Shown: piece after piece, positions 26,486-35,657 of the stretch
Layout of the letters: each line of letters opens with the position of its first letter
Numbering within the stretch: the stretch's first letter is position 1
Assembly: GCA_022842585.1 (NCBI GenBank)
Contig: JALHPI010000003.1
Location: 1-48,686 of the forward strand
Direction: 5' to 3'
DNA from: Minisyncoccota bacterium
GTDB lineage: Bacteria > Patescibacteriota > Minisyncoccia > Phycocordibacterales > Phycocordibacteraceae
DNA length: 48,686 bases
Notes under the pieces: generated by a model
Seen by the model: only the letters and a program-made list of their open reading frames with translations
What the model was told of the DNA's origin: nothing
Database searches by the model: none
Position numbers and translations under genes: made by a program

Positions 26486-27345
26486 CGGGTGAAGCGGACG
26501 TAGATACCCTCGGGAATGGAACGGTCGGAATCTTTTTCGGAAAGGCGGAGTTCACCGAATTCTGGGTGTGAATCAGGGAAGACGCTCTCGATAAGCTGTT
26601 TGAACGAGAGCGGGGAATAGCCCGCGGCGTAGCCGTTTAGGAGGAAGAACGAGCCTTTTTCTTCGCTTAGAAGTTCTTTTAGGGTTTCAAGGAGCGGAAT
26701 TAAATCTTCCTCGATTTTCCATACTTCGTCTTTTGCTCCACGACCAAATGCCGGTGGGTCGAGGATAATGCCTTGGTACTTTGCTCCGCGGCGCGCTTCG
26801 CGCTTACAGAACCCGCGCGCGTCTTCGAGGATGAACCGTGCGGAGTCCTCGGTGAGACCGGAACGCACCAGATTTTCCTTGCACCAGCCGATTGAGGATT
26901 TTGAGGAGTCCACATGAGTGACTAGTGCCCCTGCGGATGCGGCGACTACGGTCGCGGCTCCGGTGTAGCCGAAAAGGTTCAATACTTCTGGTTTTCCAAG
27001 TGCTGAAATTTTGTCCGCGCTCCATGCCCAGTTGGGTTCCTGTTCGGGGAAGATGCCGGTGTGTTTGAAGTTGCCGAGCTTTGAAACGAATGAAAGTTTT
27101 CCGTACTGCACGTCCCATGTTTCATCAATCTTCGTTCGGAGCGTCCATGCGCCTTTGCCGCCGTTGAATACGAATTCCGCATCTGCGTTGTCCCAGAGTT
27201 CGGGCTTTTGCTTTTTCCAAATTGCCTGCGTATCAGGACGCGAAAGGGTATACGCGCCGAAGCGCTCGAGCTTCATATGGTCGCCCGAGTCGAGGAGTTC
27301 ATATCCTTCGAAGTCGGCTGAGTTTTCAAGATGCTGCTCGGTCAT
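26482..27345 (-). CDS. SAM-dependent rRNA methyltransferase, RlmI-like
   Basis: LNLFGYTGAATVVAASAGA, ILDPPAFGRG. Confidence 0.8.
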   Translation of the reverse strand: MTEQHLENSADFEGYELLDSGDHMKLERFGAYTLSRPDTQAIWKKQKPELWDNADAEFVFNGGKGAWTLRTKIDETWDVQYGKLSFVSKLGNFKHTGIFPEQEPNWAWSADKISALGKPEVLNLFGYTGAATVVAASAGALVTHVDSSKSSIGWCKENLVRSGLTEDSARFILEDARGFCKREARRGAKYQGIILDPPAFGRGAKDEVWKIEEDLIPLLETLKELLSEEKGSFFLLNGYAAGYSPLSFKQLIESVFPDSHPEFGELRLSEKDSDRSIPEGIYVRFTR

Positions 27346-28112
27346 ACGGAAAGGGAATGTGGGTGTTGCTCACTCCATGCGTTAAAGACGACTCCGGCGG
27401 ACACGGCGACGTTTAGCGACTCGCAGCGCGGGTGCATAGGGATGGAGAGGGTGATGTCGCACGCCTCGAGCGTCTTTGCGCGTATGCCTTCTCCTTCGTT
27501 TCCGAGGACGAATGCGGACGGAGCGTCAAACGTCTCGCTCTTCAAAACCTTTCCTTCCATCGCAAGCCCGTAAATCCAGAATCCTTTTTCCTTTAGTTTC
27601 CGAAGTGCGTCGTTTACGTTGCCGATGGTGATGAGCGGGATACGGAACGCCATGCCTGCGGACGTCTTCACGACGGTGCCCGTTACCTGCGCCTGATTGT
27701 GCTCAGGGATGAGTACGGCTGAAAATCCGAATGCGGCCGCGGAACGGATGATGGCGCCTACGTTGTGCGGGTCCTGCACTTCGCCAAGCACAGCAATAGC
27801 TGTTTCCTTTGTAGGCTCGATATTCTTTATAAACGTCTCAAACGGTGTCATGAGGCGGCCCGTATCAATGACGGCGATGACTCCCTGGTGCGTCTTGTCT
27901 TCGCCTACGGTACGGTCCGCCTCATGTGCTTCCATAATTTGAACCGGGATATCGGCGGCTTTGAGTGCGGCGCGGAGCCGGGCATCTTCCATTTCCGGAG
28001 AGAGGTGTACGCGCTTTATGACCTGGGGAGCATTCTCCAAGGCCTCGATGAGCGCGTTTTTACCATACATGTAGACCTTGTCAGGCGGTCCTTTTTTCCC
28101 TGGTCGAGGCAT
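27342..28112 (-). CDS. rlmB: SpoU/TrmH family 23S rRNA 2'-O-ribose methyltransferase
   Basis: DPHNVGAIIRSAAAFG, VLGNEGEGI, SIPMHPRCESLNVAVSAGV. Confidence 0.88.
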   Translation of the reverse strand: MPRPGKKGPPDKVYMYGKNALIEALENAPQVIKRVHLSPEMEDARLRAALKAADIPVQIMEAHEADRTVGEDKTHQGVIAVIDTGRLMTPFETFIKNIEPTKETAIAVLGEVQDPHNVGAIIRSAAAFGFSAVLIPEHNQAQVTGTVVKTSAGMAFRIPLITIGNVNDALRKLKEKGFWIYGLAMEGKVLKSETFDAPSAFVLGNEGEGIRAKTLEACDITLSIPMHPRCESLNVAVSAGVVFNAWSEQHPHSLSV

Positions 28113-28202
28113 TATGGACTAAGGATAGGGGAAAGAGAGAGGGTAGTCCAGTATAGTTCTCCGCGCGGTTTTGGAGATGCGTAGGATATAATTCGTTTTT
28201 GC

Positions 28203-28724
28203 ATGGAAGCTATCGCCTCTCTTCTAACTGAAATCCTTCACACACTCGAACATATAGGTGTGTGGGCGTACTGGATAATTTTCGTGATTGCATTTCTTGA
28301 TTCGCTCGTTGTCGTCGGCACGTTTACGAGCGGAACAGTATTCCTTTTATTTGCTGGCGTTCTGGTATCGCGCGGAGTATACGACCTGGCGGACATGTCA
28401 TTGTTTGCCGCTGCAGGCGCGATTCTCGGGAGCGTGACGAGCTACTGTATCGGTAGATTCGTTGCCAACTCATTCAATACCGAAAGCAAACTTTCACAAA
28501 GTAAACGTTTTGCGCATGGTTCTGAATTGCTCGAAACCTACGGAGGGGCAGGAGTTTTGTTTGGCCGTTTTCTTGGCCCGGCGAGCTCAGTCGTTTCTTT
28601 TATTGCAGGCTTGAGCAAATTACCTACCAGAACGTTCCTTCTCTGGAGCGTCTTTGGCGGGCTGGTATGGGCCGTGTCCTATGTGTTTATTGGAACTTTC
28701 TTCGGGCATTTGTTGCCGTTGTAA
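28203..28724 (+). CDS. DedA/SNARE-associated family membrane protein
   Basis: GRFLGPASSVVSFIAGLSKLPTRTFLLWSVFGGLVW. Confidence 0.8.
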   Translation: MEAIASLLTEILHTLEHIGVWAYWIIFVIAFLDSLVVVGTFTSGTVFLLFAGVLVSRGVYDLADMSLFAAAGAILGSVTSYCIGRFVANSFNTESKLSQSKRFAHGSELLETYGGAGVLFGRFLGPASSVVSFIAGLSKLPTRTFLLWSVFGGLVWAVSYVFIGTFFGHLLPL

Positions 28725-28923
28725 TCCCACGGAGAAGCGTACTGATAAGAATCAGTCGCGCATCGGCGAAGCGCTCGCATCTCGTCGTCACTCGATGCTC
28801 CGCCTCGCCACCTCGCACGACCATTGTCTGCTGACAATGGTTCCCGTGCTCGCTTCGATTCCCCGTAGGGTCTACAAACGGCAACAGCCGGAAATGCATA
28901 CGCATTTCCGGCTGACCGATTTG
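28724..28923 (-). repeat. tRNA-3'-associated structured element family B, copy B2 (downstream of tRNA-Glu)
   Basis: Contains inverted copy of tRNA-Glu 3' end (GACCCTACGGGGAATCGAA), shared B core, and a distal direct copy TTCTCCGTGGG. Confidence 0.8.
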
Positions 28924-28995
28924 TGACCCCACGGAGAATCGAACTCCGATTTCCTGCGTGAAAGGCGGGCGTCCTAACCGTTAGACGATGGGGCC
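28924..28995 (-). tRNA. tRNA-Glu(TTC)
   Basis: GGCCCCA/TGGGGTC, loop CTTTCAC, CGGAGTTCGATTCTCCG. Confidence 0.93.
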
Positions 28996-29048
28996 TTGGC
29001 CGAAACTATAGCATTTAGTGGCTAAAATGCTAGGATTCCTTCTAACCT

Positions 29049-29135
29049 GGAGAGGTGGCAGAGTGGTCGAATGCACCGGTTTCGAAAACCGGCAGGGATG
29101 AAAGTTCCTCGGGAGTTCGAATCTCCCCCTCTCCG
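29049..29135 (+). tRNA. tRNA-Ser(CGA)
   Basis: GGAGAGG/CCTCTCC, CCGGT-TTCGAAA-ACCGG, long variable arm, GGGAGTTCGAATCTCCC. Confidence 0.93.
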
Positions 29136-29139
29136 CATT

Positions 29140-29415
29140 ATGAACAGAAAAGCTGAAAAGGGTTTGGAAAGCATTCCCGGAGTAGGAAAGGCGGTTGCTG
29201 AGAATCTGCGCCTGATTGGTATAGACCGCCCGAGCTGTCTCAAAGGTAAGGACCCGCAAAAGCTCTACGATAAGCACAATAAGCGTGTAGGGCGCACGGA
29301 GGACCGCTGTCTCCTCTATGTATTCCGCTGTGCGGTCTACTACGCGCAGGGCGGCAAGCTTCCCGAGAAGCTCAAATGGTGGAACTGGTCGGATAAAAAT
29401 TTGAATATGAGATAA
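29140..29415 (+). CDS. helix-hairpin-helix protein (Cdd1/pathogenicity-locus-like)
   Basis: LESIPGVGKAVAENLRLIGIDRPSCLKGKDPQKLYDKHN. Confidence 0.75.
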   Translation: MNRKAEKGLESIPGVGKAVAENLRLIGIDRPSCLKGKDPQKLYDKHNKRVGRTEDRCLLYVFRCAVYYAQGGKLPEKLKWWNWSDKNLNMR

Positions 29416-29420
29416 AAATT

Positions 29421-29443
29421 GGGCCGGATGTTTCCATCCGGCC
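29421..29443 (+). terminator. hairpin terminator
   Basis: GGGCCGGATG-ttt-CCATCCGGCCC. Confidence 0.6.
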
Positions 29444-29460
29444 CCCGCGAGAATCGCGGA

Positions 29461-29793
29461 TTACGTGCGTTCGTGGCTTGTGTCGCCGTACGCATCGATA
29501 ACGACGAGCGTGGTTGAAAGCCGCTCCCAAGGATATTTGGAGTCCTTGGTTTCTTCCGCTTGAGCGTCGCCGTATGCGTCGCTGAAGTCTTCAGCCATGC
29601 CATCGCCGGTCCCCCACGTTGCAATGAACAAGCCCTCTACTGTTCTGGTGAGATAGTCGCTTTCGCGGATAGTGATGCGTGTATCGGACGGAAGTCCGTC
29701 CGCAAGTGCCGTGAGCATCGCGATGAAATCGCTCAGCAGCATTGAATCGTTAAACGCTTCATCCGCCGTTTCGAGCTTTCGTTGCTCAGTCAT
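29461..29793 (-). CDS. hypothetical acidic protein
   Basis: 110-aa ORF preceded by AGGAGAGTGAGAAA. Confidence 0.6.
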   Translation of the reverse strand: MTEQRKLETADEAFNDSMLLSDFIAMLTALADGLPSDTRITIRESDYLTRTVEGLFIATWGTGDGMAEDFSDAYGDAQAEETKDSKYPWERLSTTLVVIDAYGDTSHERT

Positions 29794-29905
29794 TTTCTCA
29801 CTCTCCTCTACCTAGTAGAACGGAGAAGGAATATACCTATATTCGTATGTTCTGTCAAAAAATTATAAGAATCGTCTTTTTAGCACATGGTACGATACGA
29901 ATATT

Positions 29906-31339
29906 ATGGAGAACCTGAACGAGAAATGCGCAATCTTCGGGGTCTATGGAAAGGGAATCGATGTCGCGCGCCTGACGTTCTTCGGACTCTTCGCGCTCCA
30001 GCATCGCGGTCAGGAAAGCTCCGGCATTGCGGTAGCGGACGGTAGTGACATAAAACGCCACAAGGACCACGGCCTTGTGGCGCAAGTGTTTACGGAGGAA
30101 GCGATTGATTCCTTGAAAGGTCATATCGCGATAGGACATAACCGCTACTCGACTTCAAAGGGGTCGGGCACCGAGCATATCCAGCCGATGGTGGTGGGGA
30201 ACGGCGCATTGGCGTTCGCCCATAACGGAAACCTTCCGTCGACGAGGGCGCTTGAGGAATTTCTCCAAGGCAAGGTAGAAAACACTGCAGGCCTCTCCGA
30301 CTCCTGCCTTATGGCGCACGCAATCCACTGGTACATGGAACAAGGTAAGGCGCTTCCGGATGCGGTTACGGCCGCGTACCCGCTTTTCACCGGCGCGTTC
30401 TCAATCGTCGCAATGACCAAGGACACGCTCGTCGCGGCGCGCGACCCAAAGGGCATCCGCCCGCTATCTTTAGCCCGCCTTAACGGCGGTTTCGTCGTTT
30501 CAAGTGAGACGTGCGCGTTCAGTACGATAGATGCAAAGTTTGTTCGTGAAATTCTCCCTGGGGAAATGGTGACCATAGACGAGAGCGGACTTTCTGAAAA
30601 GCAGATTGCCGAAGGGGAACAGAAGCTCGATATTTTTGAATTCATTTATTTCGCCCGCCACGACAGCGAGCTTATGGGGAAGTCGGTATACGAAGTACGT
30701 AAGAACTTCGGCAAAACGCTCGCACGCGAGTATCCGATAGATGCGGACGTGGTAGTCGGCGTACCGGAGACGAGTCTTCCATGCGCCTTAGGCTATGCGG
30801 AGCAGTCCGGCATCCCGTACGAGATGGGGCTCAATAAGAACCGCTATATTCAGCGCACGTTCATACAACCCGACCAGAAGCTTCGAGATAAAAGCGTAAA
30901 GATGAAGCTCACACCCATACCCGGAGTATTGAAAGGGAAACGCGTCGTCGTCATAGATGACTCCATCGTGCGCGGCACGACCAGTAAGCCCATTATCGAC
31001 TTGCTGTTTGAAGCAGGTGCGACCGAAGTGCACTTCCTCGTGTCGTCTCCGCCGATACGCTTTCCTGATTTTTACGGCATTGATACGCCCGCGCAGGACA
31101 GCCTGATTGCCTACGGGAAGACGGTAGAAGAGATGCGTGCCGCGATAGGTGCAACCTCGCTCCACTTCCTCTCGCTTGAAGGCATGCTCCGCTCCACCGG
31201 ACTTCCGAAGGAATCGTTCAGCACGTCCTGCTTTACCGGTGAGTACCCGGTTGATTTGAAAGAACGCTACGACGAAATCAATTACCCGTCGGACGTTAGT
31301 ATTTCTTCCACAAGTCCCAAACAGATGGAGCCAGGTTGA
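29906..31339 (+). CDS. purF: amidophosphoribosyltransferase
   Basis: CAIFGVYGKG, LQHRGQESSGIAV, VVVIDDSIVRGTTSKPII. Confidence 0.95.
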   Translation: MENLNEKCAIFGVYGKGIDVARLTFFGLFALQHRGQESSGIAVADGSDIKRHKDHGLVAQVFTEEAIDSLKGHIAIGHNRYSTSKGSGTEHIQPMVVGNGALAFAHNGNLPSTRALEEFLQGKVENTAGLSDSCLMAHAIHWYMEQGKALPDAVTAAYPLFTGAFSIVAMTKDTLVAARDPKGIRPLSLARLNGGFVVSSETCAFSTIDAKFVREILPGEMVTIDESGLSEKQIAEGEQKLDIFEFIYFARHDSELMGKSVYEVRKNFGKTLAREYPIDADVVVGVPETSLPCALGYAEQSGIPYEMGLNKNRYIQRTFIQPDQKLRDKSVKMKLTPIPGVLKGKRVVVIDDSIVRGTTSKPIIDLLFEAGATEVHFLVSSPPIRFPDFYGIDTPAQDSLIAYGKTVEEMRAAIGATSLHFLSLEGMLRSTGLPKESFSTSCFTGEYPVDLKERYDEINYPSDVSISSTSPKQMEPG

Positions 31340-32483
31340 TTGGTTCGCCGTAGAGCGGTGTTTGATGCAGATCTATCCATGGGAGGGAATTCGCTTCGAT
31401 GAAACCCCAGCGCTGTTCGTCAGCAGATAGTTGTGGATCTGGAATGATGAGGTCGAAACCTACGACCGCAAGATGCACATTCTTCGCGGCTTTCTCTATA
31501 AGCGGAATAAAGGAAGGATGTATGGAGCGTCCGTGCTCGCGGTTTCTCCCGCCGCTACTGGCTCCTGCGCGGTAGGTGAGGGGAAGGGAAACGCCTTCGG
31601 GCAGAACGTCCGTGAGCGCGTATCCGCGGCGGCGAACATATGCCTCATGCGAACTGGTAAGGGTAATATCCGCCACACCTGCCGGCTTTTCCGCGTTCGC
31701 CTTTTGAACAAGCTCGCTAATCGTCGAAACGCCGTCTCCGGTGACGGTAGGGTAGAGGGATTCTAGGAAGCCGACGAGCACACCGTCTACGCACGTCGCC
31801 CGGCAGAGATTTCCCTCCATATGTTCCTCAATGCTCGCAAGCACGCAAACTTCCGTTGCACTTTTGAGCGCTACCTCCAAGTCTTCGTCGGTTTTTACGA
31901 ACGGATAGGTATGACGGCCATTTGAGCCCGACTGCGGTTTTACGCACACGGTCCCCAGTTCGGACAGTACCTGCTTCGCACGGCGGTAGGTGCGTACGCT
32001 ATAACTCTTCGGGACGGGAAGACCGAGCGTGCGAAGCGTACGCTTGAATGCCACTTTATCGTCCATATCAAGCGACTCGGTTTTCTCAAGTGCAGGCGGT
32101 ATCGGGATACTCTGAAAAAAATGCCGTTTTCCGTTTATAAAAATTTCAAACATATCGCTTGGTTGTCCGAACAGGAAGAGCTGGCGCATGGGTATGTTTC
32201 GTGCGTTCGCTTCGCGCCATATGAGACGCGAGCGGTCCGAATGCGCTTTCCCGAGGTCTTCGCTAAGCGTAAGAAATCCAAACGTTTTTCCGAAGAAAAA
32301 TGCAGCGCGCCCAAGTGTGCTTACGAGATATTCGCCGAACGTTGCAAAAAAACGAAGCACAGGAGCGTTTCGTATACTTCCAAGTTTTAGTGCGAGCACA
32401 TCTGAGGAATTAGTAAGCCAGAGGGCGCTATGGCTCGCCTTGGCAAAGCCACATTCGATGCAATCTTTAGCAGAGGTGCTCAT
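31296..32483 (-). CDS. ATP-grasp protein, cyanophycin synthetase-like
   Basis: VCVKPQSGSNGRHTYPFV, GDGVSTISELVQKAN, GFDLIIPDP..WGFIEANSLPWIDLHQ. Confidence 0.7.
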   Translation of the reverse strand: MSTSAKDCIECGFAKASHSALWLTNSSDVLALKLGSIRNAPVLRFFATFGEYLVSTLGRAAFFFGKTFGFLTLSEDLGKAHSDRSRLIWREANARNIPMRQLFLFGQPSDMFEIFINGKRHFFQSIPIPPALEKTESLDMDDKVAFKRTLRTLGLPVPKSYSVRTYRRAKQVLSELGTVCVKPQSGSNGRHTYPFVKTDEDLEVALKSATEVCVLASIEEHMEGNLCRATCVDGVLVGFLESLYPTVTGDGVSTISELVQKANAEKPAGVADITLTSSHEAYVRRRGYALTDVLPEGVSLPLTYRAGASSGGRNREHGRSIHPSFIPLIEKAAKNVHLAVVGFDLIIPDPQLSADEQRWGFIEANSLPWIDLHQTPLYGEPINLAPSVWDLWKKY

Positions 32484-32509
32484 GGCGTTTCGTGGAGTAT
32501 ATCAAAAAA

Positions 32510-32537
32510 GCACGAAGCCCCTTTCGGGGCTTCGTGC
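32510..32537. terminator. bidirectional hairpin terminator
   Basis: GCACGAAGCCCC-tttc-GGGGCTTCGTGC preceded by AAAAAA. Confidence 0.65.
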
Positions 32538-32794
32538 AGGGATTCGTTCGAATCTAGTGTCCTCCTCCGATCATAGGCGTCGTGCTAATGAGTAACCTCT
32601 ATAGTGTACTCCTAGTCGTCTGTATGTTTTCGTGTTCCTAGTGGATAACTGGAGGTATGGGTGCTCACAGGTTGTGCCACAGGATATTAGGAGTATCATT
32701 GTCTTGAGGTCGCATTGCCAGCCGAAACGGGCGGCTTTCTTTTTTGCCGATTTTGGCAGGGAAGTGAAGTTTGCTCGAAACTAATCAAACAACC

Positions 32795-32890
32795 ATGGAC
32801 GATACCCAGATGGACCCTATGGCACCAGCAATGGAGCCTGAAGTTACCGAAGAGGCTCCGGCAATGCCGGAAGAAGAAGCGGCTGCGTAA
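32795..32890 (+). CDS. short acidic Pro/Ala-rich peptide (31 aa)
   Basis: MDDTQMDPMAPAMEPEVTEEAPAMPEEEAAA*, followed by hairpin 32906-32937. Confidence 0.45.
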   Translation: MDDTQMDPMAPAMEPEVTEEAPAMPEEEAAA

Positions 32891-32905
32891 GCAGTTCTTC
32901 GTTAC

Positions 32906-32937
32906 AACGCCCAGTCCCACGCGTGGGGCTGGGCGTT
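32906..32937 (+). terminator. GC-rich hairpin
   Basis: AACGCCCAGTCCCACG/CGTGGGGCTGGGCGTT. Confidence 0.55.
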
Positions 32938-32988
32938 GTCCGTTGCAAAGTGGGGGAGTCGGCGCTTTAATACAGGTACTACTCTCAT

Positions 32989-33951
32989 ATGAGCGCCAAC
33001 GGATTCGGGACTATTCAGGTTTTTGCGACCAACGTTGGAAAAGAACTTGCGGAGAAGATATGTCAAGACCTGGGGATAACTCTCGGCCAGGCGAGATTGG
33101 CGCGTTTTAAGGATGGGGAAGTAGACGTACAGATACTGGAGAACGTGCGCGGCAACGATATCTTCATCGTAGCTCCCACCCAGCCACCGGCGGATAACCT
33201 GCTTGAAGCAATTTTCCTCGCAGAAGCTGCACGTCTCTCCTCTGCCGGAAGAATTACGCTCGTAATCCCCTACTTCGGCTATGCACGCGCGGACCGGAAA
33301 GACGCCCCCCGCAAAGCCATTGCCGCTCGCCTTGCCTTTAAGATGCTCGAAGTCGCCCATCCGAACCGCTTCCTCATGCTTGATATCCATGCCGAGCAGA
33401 CCCTGGCCACGGTCGAGTATGCGGTCACGGACCACCTCTACGGCTCAGCGGTCGGAGTCCCCCATTTGAAGAAACTTTTGGACGGAAAGGACTTCGTCAT
33501 TGCCTCTCCTGACCGCGGCGGAGGCGCGCGCGCCATCAAGTACGCAACTCTGCTTGGTCACGATGATTTCGTATTCTTCTCCAAACAGCGCGCAAGCGCC
33601 GGTGAGGTAAAACAGGACTCCATTAAAATAATCGGTGATGTGAAAGGAAAGCTCGTGGTGCTCGTGGACGACATGATAGACAGCGGTGGCACGATGATTG
33701 CGGACGCGGCCGCCGCAAAGGCGGAAGGTGCGACCGAAGTGTGGGCGTTTGCCACCCACGGGCTCTTTTCCGCAGGAGCACTTGAGAGATTCAAAACAAG
33801 CGCGATAGACCGAGTATTCACCACCGACTCCGTGTACCACGACCCGAAAGAGCTTGCCGACGCGAAAGTAGAAGTCATTTCCGTATCCACGCTTCTTGCG
33901 AGCGCCATCAAGCGGACGCATGACGGGGAATCACTTTCTTCATTGATATAA
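32989..33951 (+). CDS. prs: ribose-phosphate pyrophosphokinase
   Basis: FKDGEVDVQILENVRGNDIFIV, DLHAEQ-like LDIHAEQ, VLVDDMIDSGGTM. Confidence 0.93.
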   Translation: MSANGFGTIQVFATNVGKELAEKICQDLGITLGQARLARFKDGEVDVQILENVRGNDIFIVAPTQPPADNLLEAIFLAEAARLSSAGRITLVIPYFGYARADRKDAPRKAIAARLAFKMLEVAHPNRFLMLDIHAEQTLATVEYAVTDHLYGSAVGVPHLKKLLDGKDFVIASPDRGGGARAIKYATLLGHDDFVFFSKQRASAGEVKQDSIKIIGDVKGKLVVLVDDMIDSGGTMIADAAAAKAEGATEVWAFATHGLFSAGALERFKTSAIDRVFTTDSVYHDPKELADAKVEVISVSTLLASAIKRTHDGESLSSLI

Positions 33952-34041
33952 AAAGAAATTTGACTTCCCTACTTTTCTAAACTAAAAATAACCTGCTGAG
34001 TCGGACAGCGGAATCCGATGTATCACGCCGAGGAGGCGGAT

Positions 34042-34251
34042 ATGATAACCACCCTGTACTATCCTAAGAGTTTCGTACTACGAGTGAAAGCGACCTTTCC
34101 GGACGACCTGACACTGCACGCGCTGCTTGATAGCGGTTCCAAAGAAGTCGGTAAGCATCTCGAAGACCTCGAGAAGCAGTTGACCGTCAAGACCACTTTT
34201 CACGCGGAATGGAGTCAGTGGGTCGAACTGAAGGAGGCTAACGCCCGGTAA
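34042..34251 (+). CDS. hypothetical small protein
   Basis: Shine-Dalgarno GAGGAGGCGGAT upstream of ATG; MITTLYYPKSFVLRVKATF. Confidence 0.6.
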   Translation: MITTLYYPKSFVLRVKATFPDDLTLHALLDSGSKEVGKHLEDLEKQLTVKTTFHAEWSQWVELKEANAR

Positions 34252-34268
34252 CACGAAACGAAGGGTGA

Positions 34269-34296
34269 AGCCCCCCATCTTCGATGACGGGGGGCT
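34269..34296 (+). terminator. intrinsic terminator
   Basis: AGCCCCCCATC-ttcga-TGACGGGGGGCTTT. Confidence 0.75.
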
Positions 34297-34322
34297 TTGC
34301 TTTGTATATCTCCGGTGCGAAT

Positions 34323-34425
34323 AAAAATACTTCAGATACGAGGCGCGAGCGAGTAGCGAACGAGGCGTACAAGAGTACGACGAGTGAGAAACGGAGCGAG
34401 CAACAAAGTAGCTGAAGCTATTTTT
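34323..34425 (-). repeat. palindromic 3'UTR element D at trxB
   Basis: Outer IR AAAAATACTTCAG/CTGAAGCTATTTTT; inner CGTAC-aaga-GTACG, repeated GCGAGCGAG words. Confidence 0.5.
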
Positions 34426-34434
34426 AAAGCACTA

Positions 34435-35358
34435 CTAACGAGTTTTAATCCACTGGTAAATATCTTCGAGCGCCTTCACCGCATCTCCCGCAGCGATGTT
34501 GTTCTGGTGGTAGAGCTCGTCCGTACAGTCTCCCGCAGCCCACACGCCCTCCACGCTCGTATGCTGATTCTTCGGGTCGGTGACGACGCGTCCTACTTCA
34601 TCAAGTTTCACTAACTCTTTTGCGAAGTCGGTGTTCGGCATGACGCCTACTTCGACAAAGATGCCGGTCGTCGCAAGCTCGCGCTGTTCCTTGGTATCCA
34701 AGTCCTCTATAACGAGCGCGTTTACAAATTTCTCACCTTTTACTTCCACGGGAGCCGTATGGAGAAGCGCGGTCATCTTAGGGTTTGCGAGTACTTTTTC
34801 TACGGTAATGGCATCGGCCTTGAAAGAATGACGGCGGTGGAGGAGTGTGACGGACTTCGCGTAGGCGAGGAGCTGAGCGGCCGTTTCAAAGCCAGCATTC
34901 CCGCCGCCGATAACCACGACGTCTTGGTCGGCGAATAGAGGGCCATCGCATGAGGCACAGTAGGTGACGCCCTTATGCTCAAAGGCGTCTGCACCCGGTA
35001 CTTCAAGGCGTCTGCGGGCCGCGCCCGAAGCGATAAGCACTGCAGTCGCTTCAAAGGACTTTCCTCCCGTTGTGGTCGCCTTGAATCCCCCATCCACTTT
35101 CTCAAGCTTTGCGACACGCTCCCCGATGACGCTTTCAAGCTTGTCTGCTTTATATGCTTCCAGATGCTCCTTCAGGGATTTTGCAAGGTCTGCGCCAGAA
35201 ATATTTACCGTACCTATCCAGTTCTGTATACCTTCAGAAACGGTGGACTGTCCACCGATTTCTTCCGCGATGAGCACGCTTTTAAGATGCTTGCGAGCGG
35301 CATATACGCCCGCCGCTATACCTGCTGGTCCGCCCCCGATGATGATTAGATCGTTCAT
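34435..35358 (-). CDS. trxB: thioredoxin reductase (NAD(P)/FAD-dependent)
   Basis: IIGGGPAGIAAGVYAARK, CASCDGPLF (CxxC), GVWAAGDCTD. Confidence 0.93.
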   Translation of the reverse strand: MNDLIIIGGGPAGIAAGVYAARKHLKSVLIAEEIGGQSTVSEGIQNWIGTVNISGADLAKSLKEHLEAYKADKLESVIGERVAKLEKVDGGFKATTTGGKSFEATAVLIASGAARRRLEVPGADAFEHKGVTYCASCDGPLFADQDVVVIGGGNAGFETAAQLLAYAKSVTLLHRRHSFKADAITVEKVLANPKMTALLHTAPVEVKGEKFVNALVIEDLDTKEQRELATTGIFVEVGVMPNTDFAKELVKLDEVGRVVTDPKNQHTSVEGVWAAGDCTDELYHQNNIAAGDAVKALEDIYQWIKTR

Positions 35359-35419
35359 AGTCCGTGCAGTATATCAAAAAATTTATCTACCTGCTTCAGA
35401 ACCTCCTACACCACCTTCT

Positions 35420-35445
35420 AAATGATATGATATATCATATCATTT
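35420..35445. promoter_or_regulatory. 26-bp perfect palindrome upstream of trxB
   Basis: AAATGATATGATATATCATATCATTT; shares 20-bp core with 20168-20193. Confidence 0.7.
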
Positions 35446-35474
35446 TAATACAGGGGTATGTACCACAAGGTAAA

Positions 35475-35514
35475 GGAAAAGGCGGTCAACGAGCGTGAGA
35501 TCTCGTTAACCGCC
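35475..35514 (-). terminator. intrinsic terminator of small ORF
   Basis: Minus strand GGCGGTTAACGAG..CTCGTTGACCGCCTTTTCCTTT. Confidence 0.7.
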
Positions 35515-35555
35515 TCCTGCGCCCCTAGGCGACTTTTTTCGGACCCTACCAGTCC

Positions 35556-35657
35556 TTAGCTAGCTGAACCGCCATCGCCATTTTGGCGAATGAGAACGGT
35601 GCCGCCGTCGATGCCGTCGCCGTCGGGCTCCGGGTTGTATGTGTGTTGCGTGCGCAT
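35556..35657 (-). CDS. short Gly/Asp-rich peptide (33 aa)
   Basis: GAAGGAGAAAGATT-ATG; MRTQHTYNPEPDGDGIDGGTVLIRQNGDGGSAS*. Confidence 0.55.
   Translation of the reverse strand: MRTQHTYNPEPDGDGIDGGTVLIRQNGDGGSAS

Noticed and set aside
32906-32937. Additional copy of the CAGCCCC element (CCCAGTCCCACG/CGTGGGGCTGGG)
   Set aside because: Only 32 bp with a 16-bp stem and no internal structure; more simply a terminator hairpin
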